A DNA stretch of 64,000 nt from Rhodanobacteraceae bacterium. GTDB taxonomy: Bacteria > Pseudomonadota > Gammaproteobacteria > Xanthomonadales > SZUA-5. The stretch is from contig JADKFD010000013.1 of assembly GCA_016717705.1 (NCBI GenBank), positions 1 through 64,000 of the forward strand, read 5' to 3'. Below the pieces are notes generated by a model. It searched no databases and had not been told where the DNA came from. It saw nothing but the letters and a program-made list of their open reading frames with translations. Position numbers and translations under genes: made by a program. Of the stretch, positions 51,802-60,731 are shown one piece after another. Positions within the stretch are counted from its first letter, which is position 1. Each line of letters opens with the position of its first letter.

Positions 51802-52860
51802 ATGGCCACCTTCAAGCCCAGCTGGCTACTGTACGGTGCGACCGGATACACCGGCAGGCTGGTGGCGGCAGCTGCCAGCGCGCGTGGCCACAATGTGATT
51901 CTCGCCGGGCGCGACTCCGCAAGCTTGGGCAAGCTGGCGGCGGAACTGGGCGTGTCCTTTCGCGTCTTCGACATGGCCGAGCGCAATACCATCGACAAGG
52001 GCATGAGCGGCGTGCGCCTGGTGCTCAATTGCGCCGGGCCGTTTTCGCTGACGGCGTCGACGCTGGCCCAGGCCAGCCTGCGTACCGGCGCGCACTATCT
52101 GGATATTGCCGGCGAGATCGCCGACCACCGGGTTCTGCAGCGCCTCGACGAGCGCGCGCGCGAAGCCGGCGTGATGCTGTTGCCGGGCGTCGGTTTCGGC
52201 ATCCTTCCGAGTGATTGCCTGGCACTCTTCCTCAAGGAGAAACTGCCCGACGCGGTGACCCTGACGCTGGCCTTTTGCGCCGGTGTCAGCGCCTCGCATG
52301 GCACCCTGGCCACCTTGCTGGAAAGCTTGCAGCAGAGCGGTTTTGTGCGCCGCAACGGGCAACTGGTGGCGGCCGAACCGGCCAGCGAATCGCGCACCAT
52401 CGATTTTGGGCCGGGCGGCGAAAAGCGTGCGGTGCTGTTTCCGTGGCGCGCCGACGTGCTCAGCGCCGGCCTGTCGACCGAGATTCCCCACATTCAGAGC
52501 TACGCTGCCGTGCCGGTCGTGCTGCGCCTGATTCTGAAGAACCGGTCGCGCTTCGAGTCCGGTTTCCTGCGCACCTTGCTGCAGCGCTGGGTGGCGCGCG
52601 TGCCGGATGGTCCAAAGCCCGCCGCCCGCAGCAAACGCAAGAGCTGGCTCTACGGCGAAGTGGTCAATGAAATCGGTACTCGCGTACGCGCGGTGGTGGA
52701 AGGGCCAGATCCCTACGATTTCACCGTCCTGGCAGCGCTGGCGGCAGTCGAACGCAGCCTGTCGGGGCAGATGCCCGACGGTTTCGCGACCCCGGCGCAG
52801 CTACTCGGCAGCGCGCCGTTGAGCACGCTGCCGGGGGTGAGCGTGCGGGTGTTGAGCTAG
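51802..52860 (+). CDS. Saccharopine dehydrogenase-like NADP-binding protein (trans-acting enoyl reductase family)
   Basis: 352 residues. The Rossmann start is WLLYGATGYTGRLVAAAASARGH, followed by LAGRDSASL and LVLNCAGPFSLT, then GAHYLDIAGE and PGVGFGILPSDCLA. Members include the mycobacterial trans-acting enoyl reductase and saccharopine-dehydrogenase-like oxidoreductases of unknown substrate. It begins 4 bp after the M20 gene, so the two are co-transcribed. Confidence 0.85.
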   Translation: MATFKPSWLLYGATGYTGRLVAAAASARGHNVILAGRDSASLGKLAAELGVSFRVFDMAERNTIDKGMSGVRLVLNCAGPFSLTASTLAQASLRTGAHYLDIAGEIADHRVLQRLDERAREAGVMLLPGVGFGILPSDCLALFLKEKLPDAVTLTLAFCAGVSASHGTLATLLESLQQSGFVRRNGQLVAAEPASESRTIDFGPGGEKRAVLFPWRADVLSAGLSTEIPHIQSYAAVPVVLRLILKNRSRFESGFLRTLLQRWVARVPDGPKPAARSKRKSWLYGEVVNEIGTRVRAVVEGPDPYDFTVLAALAAVERSLSGQMPDGFATPAQLLGSAPLSTLPGVSVRVLS

Positions 52861-52913
52861 GCAAGCCGGGAACGCCGAGCCCCAGCTCGGCGCGCCCGGC
52901 CAGACGGGACCCG

Positions 52914-53267
52914 TCAGTAATAGAAGCGCTCTTCGACGATCTGGCCATCCTTGACCGTGTACACGCCGACTTCGTCCATCTGTGTGCGTTCGCCGGTGGG
53001 CTTGAAGGTCACGTCGATGACGAAGCGCACCGCGAACTGATCGCCATTTACGTAGGGGCCGAAGGACTCGGAGGAATGCACTTCGTGGTTGTCGTACCAC
53101 CATTGCCCCTTCGCTTTCACCGCATCGGTGCCGCGCACTTCGGCCATCGGACCTTCCATCGCCTCGCGGCTGACGATGTCGGGTGAGTTGAAGCGGGCTG
53201 CGGCCTCATCATGCTGGCCGGCCTTGAGCATTTCGGTAAAAGCGGCTGCGAGTTCCTTGGTGTTCAT
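52914..53267 (-). CDS. SnoaL-like (NTF2 fold) protein
   Basis: 117 residues. N-terminal helices (MNTKELAAAFTEMLKAGQHD) followed by the curved sheet pattern typical of the NTF2 fold (FAVRFVIDVTFKPTGERTQMDEVGVYTVKDGQIVEERFYY). SnoaL-like proteins are small-molecule isomerases, hydrolases or unknown enzymes; nothing here fixes the reaction. No signal peptide. Convergent with the preceding gene. Confidence 0.82.
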   Translation of the reverse strand: MNTKELAAAFTEMLKAGQHDEAAARFNSPDIVSREAMEGPMAEVRGTDAVKAKGQWWYDNHEVHSSESFGPYVNGDQFAVRFVIDVTFKPTGERTQMDEVGVYTVKDGQIVEERFYY

Positions 53268-53380
53268 GCTGGTCTCCGGGATCTGGCTGGCGGCGAAGAG
53301 CCGACGCCGCGAAGACTAGTCCCGATTGATTGCAGGTGAATGCATCGAAATGCATTGCCATGCCAGCGTAGTGGCGGGAG

Positions 53381-53470
53381 CGTAGCCCGGTGTACGCGGC
53401 TTCATCGCGTTCACCGGGTGCTTGCCGCAAGTTCCCGCCGGTGAATCGCTGCGCGATACATCGGCCTACC
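53381..53470. repeat. Palindromic dispersed repeat, family C copy 2
   Basis: cgtagcccggtgtacgcggc ... gctgcgcgatacatcggcct acc. Inverted relative to copy 1 at 37457. It lies in the 236-bp gap between two minus-strand genes. Confidence 0.85.
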
Positions 53471-53503
53471 AGAGCCCGCTCGGAATTGAATCGCTGCGTC
53501 GGT

Positions 53504-54898
53504 CTACTTGGCTGTCGCCACCGGCCCGAACACCGGACCGGCCTGCGCGGCGAGGTAGGCCATGGCGGCATAGGCGGCGACGTTCTGGTCGAGGTCGGCG
53601 GCGTTGATCTTGTCGATCGTATCGGCAGACGTGTGGTGGTAATCGAAATACTGGCTGCCGTCTTGATTCAGGCCGAGGATCGGCATGCCCAGATCGCGCA
53701 TCGCGGAGAAATCGGCGCCGCCGCCGGCCAGGTTGTCGCCGCGCTCGATGCCCAGTGGCGCGAGCACGCTGTGGATCTGCTCGATGATCGGCAGTGCCGC
53801 TGCGGATACACGCGAGGACAGTTGGTAAATGCGGCCGGCGCCGAAATCGGATTCGGCGCCCAGCACGTGCCGGGCCACCTGGTCGGCATGATCCAGACCG
53901 TACTGCTTGCCGCCAAAGACGCCCTGCTCCTCGTTGGCAAAAGCGATCACTCGAATGGTGCGCCGCGGTGGCGCGTCCATGCGACCGATCAAGGCGCCCG
54001 CCATCATGGTGATGGCGATGCCCGCGCCGTCGTCGATGGCGCCGGTGCCCAGATCCCAGGAGTCCAGGTGACCACCGATGGCGACAATTTCGTCGGGGAA
54101 CTCCCGGCCGGGAATCTCGCCGATGACATTGGCCGAGGTGTATTCGCCTTTGCGTGTGCGGCTGCCCAGCTCCAGCTTCACCTCGACGGGCTGGCCGGAG
54201 GTCAGCGCCTGCTCCAGACCATCGGCATCGGCGTTCGCCAGTGCCGCCGCCGGGATGCGTGTCAGCATGTTGTCGTACTTCATCATGCCGGTGTGCGGCG
54301 TGGACGCCTTCTCGTCGGTACCGATCGAGCGGATCAGCACCGCGCTGGCACCGGCGCGCGCGGCGAACACCGCGCCCTGCACGCGCGCGATCACCGCCGG
54401 ACCATAGCCGCCGCCGTCGCGTGCCCGCTGCATGCGGTTGGCGACATAGGCGATCTTGCCGCGCAATGATCCCGGTTCGGCGTGCTCGAGTTCGGCTGCA
54501 TTCTCGAAGCGGACGACGACGCCACGGATGCCGCCCTTGGGTGTACCGATGCTGCCGCCGAGCGCGGCGATGTTCAGCGGTTGCGGCGTCGGCGACAGGA
54601 TGCCCGCGCTCTCGAAGCCACGCTCCCACACCGGAAACTTCACCGGCTGCAGGTACACGCGTGTGTATCCCAGCTGCTTGAATTTGGCGACCGCCCAGGC
54701 CACGCCCTTCGCATCGTTGGCGCTGCCGGCCATGCGGTGACCGACTTCGGTGGTCAGCGATTCGACGACCGCATAGGCGCCGGAGCCCTTGAGCGCCGCA
54801 TCGCGCAGTTCACTTGCGCGGGCCAGATCGGCATCGGTCAGTGGACCGGCGGCGGCGACACCGCTCGACAACAGCAACAGCAGGCAACGAGTCAGCAC
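53504..54898 (-). CDS. M28 family zinc peptidase
   Basis: About 464 residues, probably starting at the GTG at 54898 so that the signal peptide is VLTRCLLLLLSSGVAAAG; other in-frame starts lie upstream. PA-like insert domain in the middle (residues about 120-260), then the peptidase core: GGHLDSWDLGTGAIDDGAG (first zinc His and bridging Asp), FANEEQGVFGGKQYG (Glu pair) and FDYHHTSADTIDKIN (zinc His). Exported aminopeptidase or carboxypeptidase that cuts peptides outside the cytoplasm. Confidence 0.88.
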   Translation of the reverse strand: MLTRCLLLLLSSGVAAAGPLTDADLARASELRDAALKGSGAYAVVESLTTEVGHRMAGSANDAKGVAWAVAKFKQLGYTRVYLQPVKFPVWERGFESAGILSPTPQPLNIAALGGSIGTPKGGIRGVVVRFENAAELEHAEPGSLRGKIAYVANRMQRARDGGGYGPAVIARVQGAVFAARAGASAVLIRSIGTDEKASTPHTGMMKYDNMLTRIPAAALANADADGLEQALTSGQPVEVKLELGSRTRKGEYTSANVIGEIPGREFPDEIVAIGGHLDSWDLGTGAIDDGAGIAITMMAGALIGRMDAPPRRTIRVIAFANEEQGVFGGKQYGLDHADQVARHVLGAESDFGAGRIYQLSSRVSAAALPIIEQIHSVLAPLGIERGDNLAGGGADFSAMRDLGMPILGLNQDGSQYFDYHHTSADTIDKINAADLDQNVAAYAAMAYLAAQAGPVFGPVATAK

Positions 54899-54950
54899 TG
54901 GGCATATTCCGGGCGCAAGGCGAGGGCAGGAGGTTAGCCGCTCGCGAGCC

Positions 54951-55845
54951 TCATGGTTGCCACAGCTTGTAAAGATCGAGGCGTCGATCCGCCAGGTTGC
55001 GCACGGTTCCGCGCTCGCGGGCATCCAGCAGCGCCGCCAGATCGAGATCGGCGAACACCACCACCTCGCTGTCCGGCGCCGCTTCGGCGGCAATGCCATC
55101 GCGGGCGAACATCAGGTCGCAGGGAGTCAGGATGCAGCTTTGCGCGTACTGGATATCCATGTTGAGCACGCGCGGCAGATGGCCGACGGTGCCGGCCAGC
55201 ACGGCGTAGATCTGGTTCTCGATGCAGCGCGCCTGGCAACTGTAGCGTACGCGCAAGTAGCCTTGGCGCTCATCGGTGCAGAAGGGCACGAACAGCAACA
55301 GCGCGCCTTGATCGGTCAGATGCCGGACCAGTTCCGGGAACTCGGCGTCGTAGCAGATGGCGATGCCGATCGGCCCGCAATCGGTCGCGATCACGTTGGC
55401 ATCGTCGCCGCCACTGACGGCCCAGATCTCGCGCTCGCTGGGCGTCACGTGAAGCTTGCTGCGGTGTTCGATGCGGCCGTCGCGATGGTAGATGCCGGCC
55501 AGATTGCGCACCGAGCCATCGCTCAAGCCGCGCGGAAACGCGCCGCCGATGATGTTGACGCGATGGCGCTGGGCCAGTTCGCTGAACAAGCGGTCGATGG
55601 CACCGGCGTGGGTTGCCATCGTGCGCATCGCCTCCTTCGCATCCAGTCGCCGCGGCGCCGAGCGACAGCAGTTCCAGCGCCATGAACTCGGGGAAACAGA
55701 CAAAATCGCAGGCGTAGTCGCCGGCGACGCCGACGAAATAACGCAGGCGATCGGCAAGAGCCTCGAATCCGCTGCACGCCTGCATGCGGTATTGCACCGC
55801 CATCACGCGCACACGTGACTTGGGAAGTGAGGGCTGCGCGAGCAT
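54951..55845 (-). CDS. Carbon-nitrogen hydrolase (nitrilase superfamily), frameshifted
   Basis: Two overlapping frames make one protein of about 298 residues. The N-terminal part MLAQPSLPKSRVRVMAVQYRM ... DFVCFPEFMALELLSLGAA carries the catalytic Glu (FPEF); after a one-base slip near 55655-55668 the second frame continues RRLDAKEAMRTMATHAGAID with catalytic Lys in RSKLHVTPSE and Cys in IAICYDAEFPELVRHL. The family hydrolyses amides or nitriles. The break lies in a dense cgccgcggcgccg run, suggesting a sequencing indel. Confidence 0.82.
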
Positions 55846-56075
55846 GCTGATCTGTACAAATGCGGGTGGGGGCGATTCTAGCGTGGCGCCGATGAGTCCC
55901 GGACTCGGCTGCCCGTGCGCTTGTTCGCGCAACGAAAATGCTGCGAGGCAAGGTCGTGCCCAATCAAGGCTCGCACAGGGCGCGGTCCTGTTCCGAATTT
56001 GGCGGGCACGGCAATCGTATGCTATCCGCGTGCTGTCCACCCGGATCATCGCCGCTCCGCGGCAAAGGAGCTCCG

Positions 56076-57209
56076 TTGTATCGCAACGCGCTGATTTTCC
56101 TCGTTATCGCGCTGGTGCTGGTGTTCATGCTGCCGACGCCGGGCAAGAAGGAGATCCCGGCTGGCGCCGAGGATGTCTGCCACGGTCCGCGCCTGACCAC
56201 GGTGCAGGAACGCAACGCCGCGATGGAAGCGGGATACGCCATCCATCCGATTTACGGTTGTATCGAGCAGCAGTCCTTCGACACGATGGAAGCGCAGCGC
56301 CTGGCCTCGGAACAGGCGCAAGCGCAGCGGGTGAGTGCTGAAAGGGCACAGATGGCGACAGCCGGAAGCGGCGGGTTCGCGCAGGCGCGCCACGGCTTCA
56401 CGACCGCGATCGTGGAGCGGGACGCCGCCAGGCTGCCGCTTCCGACACCGCCACCGCACCTGTTCGTGCGCAGCGACTACAGGAACCCGCAGAACACCAC
56501 GCTGACCGGCTACATGTCGCCCGATCCCGCAGATGGAAAGCGGCATCCGGCGATCATCTGGCTGACCGGCGGTGACACCAATTCCCTCGACGATTTCTGG
56601 ACGCCCGGTCCGGACTCGAACGACCAGACGGCGCGCGCCTTCCGCGAAGCCGGGGTGATCATGGTGTTCGTGACCTTGCGCGGCGGCAATGGCCATCGTA
56701 GCCAGCGTGAGTGGTTTCTCGGCGAAGTGGACGACGTGCTGGCGGCAGCCACGCAACTGGCGCAGATCGCTTATGTCGACCCGGGGCAGATTTATCTGGG
56801 CGGGCACAGCACCGGCGGCACGCTGGCGCTGCTGGTCGCCGCGACCGGCCGCCACTTCAAGGCCGTGTTCGCCTTGGGGCCGGTGGCGGGCGTCGACAGT
56901 TATCCGCGGGAGATCGTGCCGGTCGATTTTTCGGCATACGATCCGATGGAACTGAAATTGCGCTCGCCGATCCACTGGCTGGGCGACATCGAGCAGCCGA
57001 CCTACCTCATCGAAGGGACGACGAGCCCGTCCAACAGCGCCGATCTGGACCAGTTGTGCAAGCGCAGCCGCAATCCCGATGTGCACTGCCTGCGAGTGGC
57101 CGGCGCCGATCATTTCAGCGTGATCCGACGCGCGACGAAGGTGATTGCGGCGCAGATCGCGGGCAGTCCCGAGGCTTTGTCACTCGACGCGAAGGACATG
57201 ACGCCGTAG
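56076..57209 (+). CDS. Membrane-anchored alpha/beta hydrolase
   Basis: 377 residues from a TTG at 56076 preceded by AAAGGAG; other starts upstream are in frame but have no good site. An N-terminal helix (LIFLVIALVLVFMLP) anchors it. A charged coiled segment (about 60-95) leads to a peptidase-like hydrolase domain with nucleophile in LGGHSTGGTLAL and a His in GADHFSVI. It may be an esterase or acyl-peptidase-like protein; the substrate is unknown. The stop TAG is the first three bases of a family B repeat. Confidence 0.75.
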   Translation: MYRNALIFLVIALVLVFMLPTPGKKEIPAGAEDVCHGPRLTTVQERNAAMEAGYAIHPIYGCIEQQSFDTMEAQRLASEQAQAQRVSAERAQMATAGSGGFAQARHGFTTAIVERDAARLPLPTPPPHLFVRSDYRNPQNTTLTGYMSPDPADGKRHPAIIWLTGGDTNSLDDFWTPGPDSNDQTARAFREAGVIMVFVTLRGGNGHRSQREWFLGEVDDVLAAATQLAQIAYVDPGQIYLGGHSTGGTLALLVAATGRHFKAVFALGPVAGVDSYPREIVPVDFSAYDPMELKLRSPIHWLGDIEQPTYLIEGTTSPSNSADLDQLCKRSRNPDVHCLRVAGADHFSVIRRATKVIAAQIAGSPEALSLDAKDMTP

Positions 57210-57243
57210 GTCAGGTTGTCCTGCGGGCAAGCTGACCTACGCG
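57206..57243. repeat. Palindromic repeat, family B short copy 4
   Basis: gtaggtcaggttgtcctgcg ... gggcaagctgacctacgcgc, a single hairpin of about 15-bp arms. It starts at the hydrolase stop codon. Confidence 0.75.
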
Positions 57244-57295
57244 CAACCCCTCCGCTTGCGCCATCATCAATTCTCGACCTTCTGGAGCGACGCCG

Positions 57296-58381
57296 ATGCG
57301 TGTGAGCCTGAGTCAGTCCCGACTGGATGAGGCCGTCGCTGCCGGCGTGCTGGACGCCGACCGTGCCAACGCGCTGTGGGCCTTCCTGACGCAGGCGCAG
57401 GGCGAACACGAAACGCCGCGCTTCAAGATGGCGCACCTTCTGTACTACTTCGGCGGGTTGATCGCGATCGGCGCGATCTCGATCTTCATCACCATCGCCT
57501 GGGACGCGATGGGCGCCTGGCCGCTGCTGGTGCTGGGACTCGGCGTGATGCTGCTCGCCTACGCGCTGACGCGGCGCTTCGTCGAGGTCGAGCGCCAGCC
57601 GATTGCCGCCGGCACCATGGCGGCGCTGCTGATCGCGGCGGTGCCGATGGTGGTGTTCGCGGCGCAGCACGTGATGGGTTTCTGGGCCGGCGAGCAGAGC
57701 TATCGCGACTACCACTACTGGATCGACTGGCGTTGGCTGATGATGGAATTTGCCACGCTCGCCGCCGGCGCCGTGGTGCTGTGGCGCTTCCGGCTGCCGT
57801 TCGCAATGCTGCCGATTGCGGTGACGCTGTGGTACATGAGCATGGATTTTGCCGCCTACCTGGCACAGGACAGCGAGGGCTGGTTCAGCGACTCCGGCTG
57901 GAAGCTTCGTGCGACCATCTCGATGGTGTTTGGCCTGGGCATGATCGGCATCGCGCTGTGGATCGAGCTGCGCCAGCACGCTTATTCCAGCGATCGCCTG
58001 GATCGGCGCGACTTCGCGTTCTGGCTCTACGTGGTCGGCGTGCTGACCTTCTGGGGCGGCCTGAGCTCACAGGACTCGGGCTCCGAGTTCGGCAAGCTGA
58101 TCTATTGCGCGATCAATATCGGCATGATCCTGATTGGCGCGGCGATCGCACGGCGCGTGTTCACCGTGTTCGGCGCGCTCGGCGTGATCGGCTACCTCGG
58201 CCACCTGAGCTACACGGTGTTCGAAGACAGCCTGATCTTCACCGGCGTGCTCGGCGCCATGGGCATCGGCATCGTCTTCGTCGGCATCTGGTGGAACAAG
58301 CGCGAGGCGGCGCTGCACGCGGCCTTGTCGCAGGTGTTGCCGGCGGCGCTCAGACGCGCCATCGAGGCGCGGGAAGGGTGA
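57296..58381 (+). CDS. DUF2157-like multi-pass membrane protein
   Basis: 361 residues. A soluble N-terminal part (SQSRLDEAVAAGVLDADRANALWAFL) resembles the DUF2157 head, followed by about nine hydrophobic helices (LLYYFGGLIAIGAISIFITIAW, AWPLLVLGLGVMLLAYAL and others) and a short cytoplasmic tail. The function of the family is unknown. It is alone between a family B repeat and a family A repeat. Confidence 0.75.
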   Translation: MRVSLSQSRLDEAVAAGVLDADRANALWAFLTQAQGEHETPRFKMAHLLYYFGGLIAIGAISIFITIAWDAMGAWPLLVLGLGVMLLAYALTRRFVEVERQPIAAGTMAALLIAAVPMVVFAAQHVMGFWAGEQSYRDYHYWIDWRWLMMEFATLAAGAVVLWRFRLPFAMLPIAVTLWYMSMDFAAYLAQDSEGWFSDSGWKLRATISMVFGLGMIGIALWIELRQHAYSSDRLDRRDFAFWLYVVGVLTFWGGLSSQDSGSEFGKLIYCAINIGMILIGAAIARRVFTVFGALGVIGYLGHLSYTVFEDSLIFTGVLGAMGIGIVFVGIWWNKREAALHAALSQVLPAALRRAIEAREG

Positions 58382-58437
58382 GGCGACGATTGTCGGTTTC
58401 GGTTGTCGCTTTTCGGATCGAAGCCAAAGGCAACAGC

Positions 58438-58511
58438 ATCGCGCGCGAGCGCGCTCCTACAAGTTCGCCGAAGATCCACGCAGGAACTGTAGGAGCGCGC
58501 TCGCGCGCGAT
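58438..58511. repeat. Palindromic REP-like element, family A copy 4
   Basis: Perfect inverted arms atcgcgcgcgagcgcgctcc ... ggagcgcgctcgcgcgcgat. It is preceded by attgtcggtttcggttgtcg, the flank shared with copies 2 and 3. It sits between two convergent genes. Confidence 0.9.
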
Positions 58512-58524
58512 CGCTGTTCAGCCG

Positions 58525-60543
58525 TCAGAGCGTCACCGCCAATCGCGTGCCCTGATCGATCGCCCGCTTGGCATCCAGCTCACCCGCGGTATGTGCGCCG
58601 CCAATCACGTGTGCTTTCACGCCTGCTGCGATCAACTCGTCGTAGAGCGCGCGATTGGATTCCTGCCCGGCGCAGATCACCACGTTGTCGACGTCCAGCG
58701 CGCGCACGTCCTCGCCGGTGCGGATGCGCAGCCCGCGATCGTCGATGCCTTCGTAGCTGACGCCGCCGATCATCTCGACGCGCGCCATCTTCAGCGTCGA
58801 GCGGTGCACCCAGCCGGAGGTCTTGTTGAGCTTGTCGCCGAGCTTGCCGGTCGAGCGCTGCAGTAGATAGACCTGCCGCGCGGGAGCGCCGGGCGCCGGC
58901 TTGGCCAGGCCGCCGCGGGTGGCCAGCGTGGCGTCGATACCCCATTGCCGGTACCACGCAGGCGCATCGAGCGTCGGTGAGTGGCCTTCGTGGGTGAGGA
59001 ACTCGGCGACGTCGAAGCCGATGCCACCGGCGCCGATGATCGCCACCTTCGCGCCGACCGGCGCGTTGCCGGCGAGCACGTCGACATAACTCAGTACCTT
59101 GGGATGATCGACGCCGGGGATGGCTGGATGACGTGGCGTTACCCCGGTGGCGACGATGACTTCGTCGAAGCCCCTGAGCGCCGCGGCATCGACGCGCGTA
59201 TTCAACCTCACATCGACTCCGAGGCGTTCCAGGCGCACGCGGAAGTAGCGCAGCGTCTCGTAGAACTCCTCCTTGCCGGGGATCTTCTTGGCCATGTTGA
59301 ACTGGCCGCCGATCTCGCTGGCGGCGTCGAACACCGTGATCTTGTGGCCGCGTTCGGCCAGTGTGGTTGCAGCAGACAGGCCGGCCGGACCGGCACCCAC
59401 CACCGCGAAACGCTTCTTCACGGCCGTCGGCTTCACCACGATCTCGGTCTCATGGCAGGCGCGTGGATTGACCAGGCAGGACGCGCGGCGGTTCTCGAAC
59501 ACATGGTCGAGGCAAGCCTGGTTGCAGGCGATGCAGGTGTTGATCTCGTCGGCCTTGTTGGCCGCCGCCTTGTTGACCCAGTCGCTGTCGGCCAGCAGCG
59601 GGCGCGCCATCGAGACCATGTCGGCCTGGCCGCTGGCGATGATCTTCTCCGCCACATCCGGCATGTTGATGCGGTTGGTGGTGACCAGCGGAATCTTCAC
59701 TTCACGCTTCATGCGCTCGGTGACGAAGGCGAAGGCGGCGCGCGGCACGCTGGTGGCGATGGTGGGGACCCGCGCCTCGTGCCAGCCGATGCCGGTGTTG
59801 AGCAGGGTGGCGCCGGCCGCTTCGATGGCCTTGGCCAGTTGCACGATCTCTTCCCAGGTCTGGCCGTCCTCGACCAGATCGAGCATCGACAGGCGGTAGA
59901 CGATGATGAAATCGCGACCGACTTTCGCACGAATGCGGCGCACGATCTCGGTCGGGAAGCGCATGCGGTTTTCGTAACTGCCGCCCCATTCATCGCTGCG
60001 CTGGTTGGTGCGTTTCACCAGGAACTGGTTGATCAGATAGCCTTCCGAGCCCATCACCTCGACGCCGTCGTAGCCGGCCTCCTGCGCGTAGGCGGCGGTG
60101 CGCACGAAGTCCTCGATGGTATTTTCGACGCCACCCTTGCTCAGTTCGCGCGGCCGGAACGGCGTGATCGGCGACTTGATCCTGGATGCCGACACCGACA
60201 GCGGGTGATAGCCGTAACGGCCGGCGTGCAGGATCTGCATGGCGATCTTGCCGCCGTGCGCGTGCACCGCCGCGGTGACCTTGCGGTGGCGCGCGACCTC
60301 CCACGGCCACGACAGCTTCGACGCAAACGGCGCCAGCCAGCCATTGATCGACGGCGCGATGCCGCCGGTCACGATCAGCGCGACGCCACCCGCCGCGCGT
60401 TCGCCGAAATAGGCGGCGAGCTTGTCGTAGTCCTTGGCGCGGTCTTCCAGACCCGTGTGCATCGAGCCCATCAGCACGCGGTTGCGCAGCGTGGTGAAAC
60501 CCAGATCGAGAGGGGACAAGAGGTGCGGGTAGGGCGAGCTCAT
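58525..60543 (-). CDS. fadH: 2,4-dienoyl-CoA reductase (NADPH)
   Basis: 672 residues, the same length as E. coli FadH. Reduces 2,4-dienoyl-CoA during degradation of unsaturated fatty acids. An OYE-type FMN barrel comes first (LGFTTLRNRVLMGSMHTGLED, VEVMGSEGYLINQFL), then an iron-sulfur cluster site with spaced cysteines in NTCIACNQACLDHV and ASCLVNP (about 335-365), then an FAD/NADPH domain with VVGAGPAGLSAATTLAERG and IIGAGGIGFDVAEF. The ATG at 60543 (MSSPYPHLLSPLDLG) is chosen by family comparison. It fits with the dienoyl-CoA isomerase-like gene at 43176. Confidence 0.95.
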   Translation of the reverse strand: MSSPYPHLLSPLDLGFTTLRNRVLMGSMHTGLEDRAKDYDKLAAYFGERAAGGVALIVTGGIAPSINGWLAPFASKLSWPWEVARHRKVTAAVHAHGGKIAMQILHAGRYGYHPLSVSASRIKSPITPFRPRELSKGGVENTIEDFVRTAAYAQEAGYDGVEVMGSEGYLINQFLVKRTNQRSDEWGGSYENRMRFPTEIVRRIRAKVGRDFIIVYRLSMLDLVEDGQTWEEIVQLAKAIEAAGATLLNTGIGWHEARVPTIATSVPRAAFAFVTERMKREVKIPLVTTNRINMPDVAEKIIASGQADMVSMARPLLADSDWVNKAAANKADEINTCIACNQACLDHVFENRRASCLVNPRACHETEIVVKPTAVKKRFAVVGAGPAGLSAATTLAERGHKITVFDAASEIGGQFNMAKKIPGKEEFYETLRYFRVRLERLGVDVRLNTRVDAAALRGFDEVIVATGVTPRHPAIPGVDHPKVLSYVDVLAGNAPVGAKVAIIGAGGIGFDVAEFLTHEGHSPTLDAPAWYRQWGIDATLATRGGLAKPAPGAPARQVYLLQRSTGKLGDKLNKTSGWVHRSTLKMARVEMIGGVSYEGIDDRGLRIRTGEDVRALDVDNVVICAGQESNRALYDELIAAGVKAHVIGGAHTAGELDAKRAIDQGTRLAVTL

Positions 60544-60644
60544 CGATCCGGGTTCCGTACGCGTGGGTATGGAGAGGCTGCCTGCGTGGCGTCGAGTAGG
60601 CAAGCGGGGGAGGAGCGGTGTTGGTTGTTGGAGGAATCGAGAAC

Positions 60645-60731
60645 GTAGGTCACGTTGGCCGTGCTCTTTGGCCTACGTGACATCGAGATCACCATTGTCA
60701 CGTAGCCCGCAAGCGGGCAACGTGACCTACG
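60645..60731. repeat. Palindromic repeat, family B copy 5
   Basis: gtaggtcacgttggccgtgc ... gcaagcgggcaacgtgacct ac. It lies between fadH and phoD, and its edge contains the phoD stop codon. Confidence 0.88.
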
